A stretch of DNA of 64,000 nucleotides from Planctomycetota bacterium (GTDB lineage: Bacteria; Planctomycetota; Uabimicrobiia; Uabimicrobiales; Uabimicrobiaceae): positions 1 through 64,000 of the forward strand of contig JAJDCR010000077.1 of the NCBI GenBank assembly GCA_029260735.1. Direction: 5' to 3'. Shown piece by piece: positions 21,401-24,582 of this stretch (position 1 is the first letter of the stretch; each line of letters starts with the position of its first letter). A program made the position numbers and the translations under genes. Under the pieces are notes generated by a model. That model worked only from the letters and a program-made list of their open reading frames with translations. It had not been told where the DNA came from and did not search any database.

Positions 21401-23687
21401 CCTTTTCTAAAAGTTTATCGTCGCAATCTCCTCGTAGACGAATAGCTCCGGGAACATTGTATTGAGAGCTATCGACAGAGAGCTCTGTCAGAAACCACAG
21501 CCGTTGCTGAGAAAGGGAGAGAATACCTTCTTTTTCCTGAGGAATTTTTTCCAGTGGAGAGTGTAAAGAATACTTCCGCTTTTCGATCAACTGAGATTGC
21601 TCAGCGATGGTGCTGTGCCGAAATAGATCCGAGAGAGATATAGAAACATCAAACTCTTGTTGCAGTCGAGAGAGCAATTGAGTGGCTAAGAGAGAGTCTC
21701 CTCCGCAAAGAAAAAAGCTCTCATCCCGCTCGATTTTTGGTCTTTGAAGCAAGCTCCTCCAAATACCCATAACGACGTTCTCTTCTGATTTTTCAAAACT
21801 ATCGGAAGTAGAAAATATTTCCTCGCTTATGCGGTCTTGCTCTTCTAGTAAAGTTGTATTTTCCCAAAGATTACTTGCTAAGACTGACAGAGTTTCATCA
21901 AGAAAGGCTTTTTTGCAAGCATGGCGCTGAATCTTCCCACTAGAAGTTTTTGAAATCGTCCCTGCTCGGATCAAGACGACGGCATAGAGTTGTAGTTGTT
22001 GCTCTTCTGCGACGGCTTGGCGGATAGTCTCTATGAGAGGAGAAAAATCTTGGGCAAATTCTCTCCTGACTTCCTGAATAACAACCAGTTGCTCTTCGCT
22101 GTCCTTCTCAACAGAAAAAGCAGCTGTGCATCCAGGTCTCAGGGCAGGATGGCTTCTTTCTACGGTCAGTTCTATATCTTGGGGATAAAAATTTCGGCCT
22201 CGAACAATGATTAAATCTTTCTGGCGTCCGGTAACATAAAGTTCTCCTTGGTGTAAGAACCCCAAATCCCCTGTTTTGAGAAAAGATTTTTCCTTCCCAG
22301 GAACTTGTGCCTGAAAGCTACTCACGCTCATTTCCTCTTTTTTCCAGTAACCAGAGGCGACATGTTGACCGGAAACCCATATTTCTCCAATCTCTAGGGG
22401 GGCTAAAGGGGTTCCTTTTTTAGGATCAACAATAAGTAGTTCTTGCTCAAGAAGACTTTTCCCTGCTCCGATTAAGGTTCTCACCTTCTCTGTGTTTTTC
22501 TCCCCTAAAACAGCTTTTCCTTCCTGGAGAGAAACCTCTTCCACTGATAGAGAAACAACATCTTCCTCTTTTTCTCCTCCACTCACGATAAGACTTGCTT
22601 CGGCCAAACCATAGCAAGGATAAAAAGCCCGCCGGGAAAAACCACAACCAGAGAAAGCTTCTGTAAAACGCTCCAAAGTTTCTTCTCGAACCGGCTCCGC
22701 TCCGTTAAAGGCAACTTGCCAAGAACTCAGATCTAAATTTGCTTTGTCTTCAGGCGTTACTTTGCGCACACATAGATCGTAAGCAAAGTTAGGCCCTCCG
22801 CTCGTGGTCGCTTGGTAATGAGAAATAGCTTGGAGCCAGCGCAAAGGTTTTTCGAGAAAATCCAAGGGAGACATCAGAATGCAAGGCCGCTGTAAATACA
22901 AAGGCTGCAAAACATTACCAATCAATCCCATATCATGGTAAAGGGGGAGCCACCCGACAACGATCGTTTTTTCATTATGACCAAAAGCCTTCTCAATCAT
23001 TTTTTCATTGTAGAGAAGATTCTTATGGCTAAGCATAACTCCCTTAGGGTCTCCGGTCGAACCAGAAGTATATTGAAGAAAAGCTAAATCTTCGGGAGAA
23101 ATAGAAGGAGATTTCCACGAAAGAGCTTGCTTTGCATTCAGTTTATTCGTAGCAATCCAAGGCAAGGAATGAAAATCATAAAGGTGCGAGCGAGAGATTT
23201 TTTCCCCTAGCTTCTTTCCCAGTCCTTGCAAAAGAGGGATTTTTTCGAGCATTCCGGCAATTTTTCCCTGTTGCATCAAAAACTTCATCATCGTTAAGAT
23301 CGGGCGGGTCGTTAAAATAGCAGAAGTTTGAGCATCTTGGGCAATCGTTTGGAGACGAGGTAAACTTCTTTCCAAACGATGAGGATCGGGAGGATAAGCA
23401 GGAACAGCGACAACACCACTATAAAGACAGCCAAAAAATGCCGCGATAAAATCTAGCCCCGGAGGATATAAAAGAAGAGCTCTCTCGCCTGGTTTCATCG
23501 TTCTTTGCAAAGTAACAGCAATGCTACGTGCTTGCTCATCCAACTGCGAATAGGTAAAACGCCCTCCTTCCTTCTCACCTTTATCTAGAAAGGTGTAAGC
23601 AGTGGCATCAGGGGCACCTTGGGCTCGACTTTGAAGAAGCTCCACTAGATGAGAAAAAGAATGGGAATTCGAAGCTGTCCGACTCAT
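468..23687 (-). CDS. giant lipopeptide synthetase: FAAL-ACP plus six NRPS modules
   Basis: One 7739-residue multifunctional enzyme. Residues 1 to about 600 are a fatty acyl-AMP ligase (YTSGSTGDPKG near 207; the FAAL-diagnostic KDLIIVRGRNFYPQDIE), followed by an ACP (GGDSLL, about 664). Six modules follow. C motifs (HHxxxDxWS) lie near 866, 1936, 3032, 4601, 5704 and 6804. A-domain A3 motifs lie near 1356, 2429, 3532, 5092, 6197 and 7274. Carrier serines lie near 1741, 2836, 3940, 5484, 6611 and 7666. An epimerase (HHLVIDGVSW near 4126, VFNYLGQY) follows PCP3. The protein ends about 70 residues after the last PCP serine in an acidic tail (LEGLSDDDVDKLLGD), with no thioesterase or reductase. 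Inferred product: an N-acyl hexapeptide with a D-residue at position 3. A3, A4 and A5 share an identical Cys-like pocket; A1, A2 and A6 form a second related group of unknown substrate. The ATG start sits 12 nt after an AAGGT ribosome-binding sequence. An SDR gene lies 74 bp upstream on the same strand. Confidence 0.97.
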   Translation of the reverse strand: MSRTASNSHSFSHLVELLQSRAQGAPDATAYTFLDKGEKEGGRFTYSQLDEQARSIAVTLQRTMKPGERALLLYPPGLDFIAAFFGCLYSGVVAVPAYPPDPHRLERSLPRLQTIAQDAQTSAILTTRPILTMMKFLMQQGKIAGMLEKIPLLQGLGKKLGEKISRSHLYDFHSLPWIATNKLNAKQALSWKSPSISPEDLAFLQYTSGSTGDPKGVMLSHKNLLYNEKMIEKAFGHNEKTIVVGWLPLYHDMGLIGNVLQPLYLQRPCILMSPLDFLEKPLRWLQAISHYQATTSGGPNFAYDLCVRKVTPEDKANLDLSSWQVAFNGAEPVREETLERFTEAFSGCGFSRRAFYPCYGLAEASLIVSGGEKEEDVVSLSVEEVSLQEGKAVLGEKNTEKVRTLIGAGKSLLEQELLIVDPKKGTPLAPLEIGEIWVSGQHVASGYWKKEEMSVSSFQAQVPGKEKSFLKTGDLGFLHQGELYVTGRQKDLIIVRGRNFYPQDIELTVERSHPALRPGCTAAFSVEKDSEEQLVVIQEVRREFAQDFSPLIETIRQAVAEEQQLQLYAVVLIRAGTISKTSSGKIQRHACKKAFLDETLSVLASNLWENTTLLEEQDRISEEIFSTSDSFEKSEENVVMGIWRSLLQRPKIERDESFFLCGGDSLLATQLLSRLQQEFDVSISLSDLFRHSTIAEQSQLIEKRKYSLHSPLEKIPQEKEGILSLSQQRLWFLTELSVDSSQYNVPGAIRLRGDCDDKLLEKAWNFLRKRHESLRTVFSKPDSEASDNKQEQETDELKALILSPEPMILNMIGFGQEKEPLVEAQKWIEKEISRPFDFKSQESLARLTLLQLGSADHVLFLNLHHIITDGWSLGILTQELSQVYQAYQAGVTPSLPPLAYRYQDFAYWQRFHLAEKVFPSQLNYWEKQLKNSPKLSTVPTDYPRPLEEEHRGRQEKIILPLPLQEKLKEFSQKEGVTLFMVLVSVLKIILFRLTGQEDINLGTAIANRNREELENIVGFFVNTLVLRSYLSHGDTFDDLLSRVKETTLEAYENQDVPFEKVVERVSPPRNLSHAPLFQVMIVQQNIPLPQMDLGATQVEPFPFEEQTSKFDLSFYWWETAEGLECTLEYSTSLYRKESAKRLLQQFQSVLEQVVLDPSRECREYSLKTEEDKALLPQPELPIPEPEYPSVMEQFARWVGETPLNTALSQGDFSLNYQDLAVKISSMAQYLREEGVKQGDVVAVFASRSVGLVVGMLATFQAKGVFLAIDQKIPSQRQQTMLKEAKVSFILYEGELREEDRWLEELGLKRWHVSSQGDVFSSGADSPEINQKENFSSFSAETLLGNESAYIFFTSGTTGVPKGILGWHKGLAHFITWQREAFTITSEDRGALLSGITFDMVLTDVFLPLTSGATLCLQPESEQSSDANTLLWLEKQKITFLHSVPSVVQNWLRYRSEQVNITNLRWLFLTGEPLTYSLVTNWRDAFPQSGEVINFYGATETTLIQFSQSVPYPPCPGVQLVGEALPHTQAFILSEARQICALGEVGEIVIRTPFRTVGYINESSEQSNFVVNPWRKDPQDLLYFTGDKGRFHQDGSLEVLGRIDHQIKIHGARVELREIESWLEKFPSIAKAVVIFSPEEQILLAYLIVRETKSVSKQKLRNFLAHSLPLYMVPSIFTMIPQFPLAPSGKVDREALLQMPRPGGEESYVPPRNEKESQLVAIWEELLQKDKLGIEDNFFEAGGHSLLATQLVSRLQKKFAVSISLSDLFRHSTIAEQSLLIEKLTHSSYSSLSRVSSEKEGILSLSQERLWFLMELAPESPQYNVPGAIHLKGVCHYKLLEKAWGFLEQRHESLRTVFYREERESREVKAKILPRRETSLEIVPLDQTKDPQTQARKWIEREISKPFRLEKNKPLTRLTLLRLAEEEHVLFLNLHHIIADGWSLGVLTQEFSFVYQAYQAQEVPLLPSLAYRYQDFAYWQRFQLAEKIFPQQLDYWEKQLRNSAKISTIPTDYPRPKEAGYQGSQEKIVLSASVLEKLKELSKKEGVTLFMTLMSAFQIILARLSGQEDINLGTAIANRNREETESMVGFFVNTLVLRSFVSEEDTFLGLLQKVRKTTLEAYENQDVPFEKVVERVSPPRDLSHAPLFQVMAVYQNIQLPQVNLGSTQVEPFPFTGQTSKFDLSFYWWEVSQGLECVLEYSTALYKPSSIARLLEQFQSVLEQVITNPSRLLNEYSLKTTFDETLLPDPKLTLGEENYPLVLDTFEEWVQKAPGSVALSQGGLILSYKELFEKASKLAFFLEKEGIEKGDVIALSASRSMGLVVGVLSTLKTVGILLTIDRKIPPQRQRIMLEEAQASYILYEGDLKEEDLWMEQSGLKMGLISWQGDLLSKNTDDSALEQDEKEKTSSENSKTATITGDDPAYIFFTSGTTGVPKGILGWHKGLAHFMAWQRETFAIRPDDRGALLTGISFDMVLRDIFLPLTSGATLYLQPEDEQRGDSQTLKWLEREKITFVHLVPSVAQNWLRYRPDDITMQNLRWLFLAGEPLAHSFVESWRNTFSTSGEIVNFYGATETTLIKFFYRVPSPSLSGIQPAGFPLPQTQALVLSKGKQICAIGEVGEIVIRTPYRTMGYINDPLGQSRFVINPWTNDTKDLLYYTGDRGRYQADGGLEVLGRVDHQIKIHGARVELSEIELCLESFPSISKAVVLFSPEEQILLAYFVGKEVEAEEEVKLGEEVEVGEGVSESAKISLPKLRNFLGQSLPLYMIPSLFTELREFPLTPSGKVDRQALLIMKRSNKEDSYLAPRNETESWLASLWQEILGKDKLGIEDNFFEAGGHSLLATQLISRIREHFQVEVRLKDFFTYPTIAGLAEHIALSRKTVAPKIKPRPQEELCPLSFAQERLWFLDQLDSGNIAYNITHALLWEGSLEVDKVEKAFQYIIKRHESLRTNFTMDSNSGQARQYIQKERSWSLSVEDLSHLPWDKANEEAEKICQREAQKTFSLEKDCLLRISLIRLSSESAVLFLNIHHIIADLWSLGILLNEFTKVYCSLTSEQKLELESLNIQYADFAHWQKNWLQGEVLEEQLNYWRKNLDQAATGLNLPADYPRPADQTFRGDRCYLEMDQDLLSSLYYLSETQGVTLFMTLLAAFETLLYRYSGQKDFNVGSAIANRNRREIENLIGFFVNTLVLRARVSPEQSFVDLLQKVKINTLSAYDHQDLPFEKVVDVLRPERNLSQTPFFQVMFVLQNTPLGNSSLPGVEISHFDFAQTIAKFDLTVSLTENEGKISGYWEFNTDLFKLRTIERMRDHFLALLRSILDNPQKQIGRLDFLNAEEKTFLVDTCNQTKAPYSSTRLIHELFEEQVKIGPERIAVIQDHNYLSYEKLNTQANQIARYLKSLGVENGDFVGIYVERNLDSIAGLMGVLKAGGTYVPLETNFPKARLQWILNNLKVRFLITESDLLEKISSLRHDLDFLGEIICLDEESRFIRSKLITDFSGRATVSSREDWEAMGEDNLVFSISVDHLAYVIFTSGSTGTPKGVMVRHQPVVNLIEWVNQTFSIGSEDRVLFITSFCFDLSVYDIFGLLAAGGSLRIASRQDIQDPEKLLSILDDESITFWDSAPAALQQLTTFLHESRSANHPLRLVFLSGDWIPITLPDKIRANFPQAQVISLGGATEATIWSNFYPIGKVKPHWSSIPYGKPIQNARYYILDTYLNPCPIGVAGDLYIGGDCLADGYIQDPAQTGEKFIADPFSHEEGKKIYKTGDRARLWSDGNMEFLGRKDNQVKVRGFRIELGEIEAVLFQHPKIRDAVVVAREEKQSREKRLIAYFVPTEMPVESAKSKFPEVAEISLSDLRTFLRERLPEYMTPSAFIKIKEIPLTPSGKVATKALPEPESKMLSEKQFISPRSKTELILAEIWQDVLKVPQVGIMDNFFELGGDSILSIQIVSRAKAQGISLAPRDIFRHQTIAEMAQVAKKAEREVEEQRSISGRVPLTPIQHWFFSQSLPDPDHWNQGLLLDVKKIELSHLKEIMRQVVEHHDMLRTRYWQEKGTWFQEILPQVSPPPLTHSRLENLEEEAIQEQVDKIATQVQKSLRIGEGKLFAAHYFSLSSEEGLLLLVIHHLVIDGVSWRILLEDLSLGYRELYARQKVELPSKTTSFLAWAEEMQKQSQDQKSWQKEIDFWLKASHRKPWGLIPLDFLQGQNRESSQRSVVWKAKKDLTEALLKRTVSVYHTQVPDLLLTALLFALDEWKGEDSNWLIDLESHGREEFNADMDLSRSLGWFTSLYPVLLSKKDLSAKDIGRVIKEVKECLHRVPDQGISYGLWRYMGNSSSVREELSLQRAELVFNYLGQYQLTGDSFYEGLSDLSIGSFHSLQGRRPHRLAIQAKVVEEKLQLDFQYSANLHRESSIENLAHLYEKSLIQIISHCQEDGAGGYTPSDFSLASLNQDQLSDLEMHYPHLEDIYPLSPMQKGMLFHSLASPESGVYFEHIRFRVDNLQSEAFYKAWSKLVEQETVLRTAFIWENLSEPLQLVQKQAEIPFFELDWSHLSPEEQENALANLCQEEEEKGFDLEKAPLMRFFVISLGKEEYQVIWNSHHLILDGWSLPIIVQRVFFLYDLFAKGQDCAFLASRRYRDYIAWLQEQDYEQVDRYWKEYLAGISEPTQLGVEKPSKEEDPSSYESHWVEWEISELDHLNDIAHHNKLTLNTLIQGAWALVLHRYSQDKDVLFGITVSGRSIDLPDIENTIGLFINTLPLRVKVDSEQTTLEFLNRIQWDNAEHQDYAHSSLVEIKKQCDIPKDQELFSSIMVFENYPIVDNVSEETIIRVRDLEVVEKTNYPLTLLVHPVGEMRLALLYDTKLYHSEMIQQLLRHLEQALREVCYKMDKPLSEIDILSKEEREKILYSWNQTKREVKDFCLHEPFEKQVKLLPHALAVRDFSRSLTYFELNQEANQLAHKLYSLGAEKKLVAVLLSRSAYLVSGLLGISKAAAAYVPMEPHFPLARIEYILRSLEIEYLLTENGQLEKLSGLLPTLDKLRHVVCWDSEEVSETQEFTDEILVHQEGKQVNIALSDLDLKISPNELAYIIFTSGSTGNPKGVMIRHQPAANLIDWVNQSFSVNEKDQVLFITSVCFDLSVYDVFGILATGASIRVATAEDVLDPSHLFSILCEEPITFWDSAPAALQQVSSFFDSDLAQKSSLRLVFLSGDWIPLSLPLKIQSTFLQSQVISLGGATEATIWSNFYPIEEVDPSWTSIPYGRPIQNARYHILGTDLHPSPVGVSGDLYIGGECLASGYINAPELSSEKFLPDPFSSEKGKRLYRTGDRARYWSDGTMEFLGRLDDQVKVRGFRIELGEIESVLSQHEHVSELVVIAQEKNRHDKRLVAYIVSTPGEQVTSEELRSYLKERLPEYMVPAFYVFLEQIPITANGKVDRKRLPEPSEGILSVGAKVAPEGEKETALWEIWKNVLGFENIGVQDNFFELGGDSILSIQIVSQAKQRGIQLSVQDVFLHSTIAQLALNSSTKEKKKEEDFEREISPDEKKTFLLTLKEEEREALASLLECAENIYPLTPMQQGMLFHTLLEPDAGIYFEHVRFKMKGLKAKLFFRAWEEVMKAETILRTFFVWREVSPPLQIVQKEVPFPGKELDWSSFSGAEQEEKLKLLCLEEEKKGFALDKAPLVRLWLIRFSSEEYQVVWNTHHLLVDGWSMPLILEKVLFCYQDLLKTGQCHLESPHQYHSYVSWLEKQEQKQEQENMAAYWRKYLHSFEEPTRLGIEKSQIKKSSEDLYLRSSLTLPREMVSSLSRTSKNCQVTLNTCFQGAWAILLSRYSQQNEVVFGVTVSGRSADLNGIDKMIGLFINTLPLKVDVAGPMKLHSFLQTIQKENLEHRFYEHSSLAEIKKMSSLEPEQDLFASILVYENYPISAGVGKKLGTEIYDINIVTKTNFPLTVLVVPGESIDIHIIYDQRIFLASDIDDLLIHFQQVIESMIGLEDHSLAKLSLLTQKEEQRIVHAWNQTEKTFPEVSLADLFEKQVDKTPTAIALDDGFNIFSYEELNETSNKIAHILQEKGVERNVFVGIWLNRSSDLVSSLLGIVKSSGAYVPLETNYPIARVKWILESLQVGYLVTNSEQWEQLASEIDELFSSHLCVFLVDYPEKELSSLEAEVITPEKWQNLSHLNPLRVQDPADLAYVIFTSGSTGTPKGVVVQHRPVANLINWVNQEFKVGPGDTLLFLTSICFDLSVYDVFGTLGAGATLRLASREELQDPEKLLQILCQENITFWDSAPAALLQLVPFLDQLEKNEDRSFLRLVFLSGDWIPTSLPSQIQKAFSEAKVISLGGATEATIWSNFYAVDNIPADWKSIPYGKPIDNARYHILDQHLHPCPLGVAGDLYIGGECLALGYHDAVLTSEKFIPDPFSSQEGKRLYRTGDRARYWRDGNIEFLGRLDDQVKVRGFRIELGEIESALKQHPMVSEAIVIAQEFNEQNNVREKRLLAYLLTAPKNSPEIYSKISSEEQDFRKNPSTFGREFLKTRLPEYMIPSYFLVIDTIPLTPNGKLDRKRLPTPQEGERIRTKDYVPARDDQETKLTRIWEKVLRQEKVGVFDNFFELGGDSILSIRMAAQAQKEGLALSTREVFQHQTIAELAALVKETEFSQEPSMEVISRKDFLRPSFAQNRLWFLAQMDKESSAYNIPMAVRIKGLLCEETLSQSLRQVIKRHESLRLSFGEKEGQAYVKIEETIDLPLVIHDFSTLASEEQKNKVKELSQIEATKVFDLNHTPLFRMTLLHINEQEHIFLLTMHHIISDAWSIEIFLEDLTTLYQSYREKQEPILEALPVQYLDYAHWQHNWLQGSVLEKQVNYWKKELAGVSPLAFPHDFPRRSLENYSGKRESLFLPPEVVALLKKIAQEEETTPFTVLLALFQELLHRYSGQDDIAVGSPVANRERIEVQKLIGFFVNVIVLRTRVCERWSFREFLQAVREKVQSAFTHQDLPFEKIVQELQPKRDLSRTPIFQVMFNWLNVSGQKIDIAGLEMESLDTYTPPSKFDLTLYAHEKNEGIQCHLVYNSSLFGASTIKNFLEHLKILAGEVAQKPDEELAQISLASSKVDLAISLPEPFYLPVTRSFHEVAQKTPDKIALSQSNQTWTYARLAQASSAFTQKLLCEGLQEEDVVAVVAEYRCFPLVAAVIGVLESRGILLTIDSQIPLLRQKMMLGEAKAKYVLTIGKVEESPWEDMSVKVIAVPEAGFEEDVSQEIALPLVQPNDQAYIFFTSGTTGVPKGILGCQKGLGHFLAWQRETFAISSTDRGAFLTGLSFDMVLRDIFLPLTSGGTLCLPSLQAQQNLNFSELLSWLEEAKISFLHLVPAVAQSWLSHLPENINLASLRWIFFAGEPLLSSLVEKWRSSFPQSGSIVNFYGATETTLIKSFYFVPPKPSSGIQPAGKPLPQTQTLVLNSAQKLCAPGEVGEIIIRTPYRTLGYINAPEEAKKRFCPNPHNSDPQDIFYHTGDLGRYDLEGNLLILGRKDDQVKIHGVRIELGEIDALWNQHPQIDTSLTLAREDLGNEKRLVSYLVPKKQTELDLTELRQFLQKQVPLSMVPAHLVILNNLPLNPSGKVDRSALPKPSEEGQREKSYEAPRNQTEKELIHIWQEILSVKEVGIHDNFFELGGHSLNVAQVIAHIQSCFGQELPLRSVFESPTIAELALLLVQQDAQDLEEDDLSAMLAELEGLSDDDVDKLLGD

Positions 23688-23736
23688 GAAGTTTTTTACC
23701 TTTGTTGCGTTATTAAGTCAAAAAATAGAATGCAAG

Positions 23737-23761
23737 AACTAAAGTTTGTTTACCTTTAGTT
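23737..23761 (-). terminator. weak hairpin after the SDR gene
   Basis: An 8-bp perfect stem AACTAAAG/CTTTAGTT with a 9-nt loop begins directly after the SDR stop codon on the minus strand and is followed by a T-rich run. It could be a weak terminator or attenuator between the SDR gene and the giant NRPS gene, 50 bp further on. It could also be read through so that both genes form one operon. Confidence 0.4.
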
Positions 23762-24454
23762 TTACCAAGAAATGGCTTCCCCGTCATAATTGAGAAAATT
23801 GCCTGAATCACCCAAACTAGATTCTTCGATAACTTTGCGCATGTTCTGAACACTATCAACCGTAGTAAGTAAAGCATGCGGCCCTCCCATGTCTGTCACG
23901 ACCCAGCCTGGGTGAATAGAGAGTACAATAACTCCTCGGTCTTTTAGGTCTATTGCCATGCTCTTGTGGACGCAGTTTACCGCCGTTTTACTGGACCGAT
24001 AGAGATAAACTCCTCCGCTTGTGTTATCAGTAATACTTCCCATTTTGCTTGTAATCGTAGCAATAACTTTTTTTTCCCCTGCTAAAAGATGAGGAAGAAA
24101 GGTTTCTGCCATTTTTAAAGGAGCTAGAGTATTTGTTTGGAAGGTTTCCAACCAAAGTTTGTGGTCTGTTTCCCCAAAACGTTGTTTGTCTCCCCCATAA
24201 ACTCCGGCATTGTTAATCAGAACATCGACTGCTTTTTCTCGAAGCTTCTCTCCCAACTCTGTAACTTGATCATAGTTTGTCACTTCGAGTCCAAAAATAT
24301 GAACCTGAGGAAAAGATGTCGCTAAGCTTTGAAGCTCCTGTGATGCTTCAGGCTTACGACAACAAGCGGAGACTTCGTGACCATCTTTTGCGTATTGTCT
24401 TACGAACTCTAAACCAATGCCACGATTGGCTCCCGTAATTAAAACATGTGCCAT
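23762..24454 (-). CDS. short-chain dehydrogenase/reductase (C-factor/CsgA-like)
   Basis: A 230-residue classical-type SDR. The NAD(P)-binding motif TGANRGIG is at residues 7-14, NNAG at 81-84, a serine-bearing TSKMGS segment at 135-140 and the catalytic YRSSK at 152-156. The remark HPGWVVTDMGG after the active site is typical of SDRs related to the myxobacterial C-factor. It should be a soluble NAD(P)H-dependent oxidoreductase; the substrate cannot be told from sequence. It lies immediately upstream of, and in the same direction as, the NRPS gene, so a tailoring or precursor role is possible. Generic SDRs are also common housekeeping genes. The STPK gene upstream is divergent, leaving a 128-bp promoter region between them. 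Confidence 0.9.
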   Translation of the reverse strand: MAHVLITGANRGIGLEFVRQYAKDGHEVSACCRKPEASQELQSLATSFPQVHIFGLEVTNYDQVTELGEKLREKAVDVLINNAGVYGGDKQRFGETDHKLWLETFQTNTLAPLKMAETFLPHLLAGEKKVIATITSKMGSITDNTSGGVYLYRSSKTAVNCVHKSMAIDLKDRGVIVLSIHPGWVVTDMGGPHALLTTVDSVQNMRKVIEESSLGDSGNFLNYDGEAISW

Positions 24455-24582
24455 TTTTTTACCTTTTTACTAGAATTCTCTTCTCAAAAATAATCAAGAA
24501 TCTCTTCTTGCATACTATAAACAAGTCATTTATACTAAACTAGAATGTTTTTGTCAAAGCAGTTTTAGGTTAAGGAACCCCA

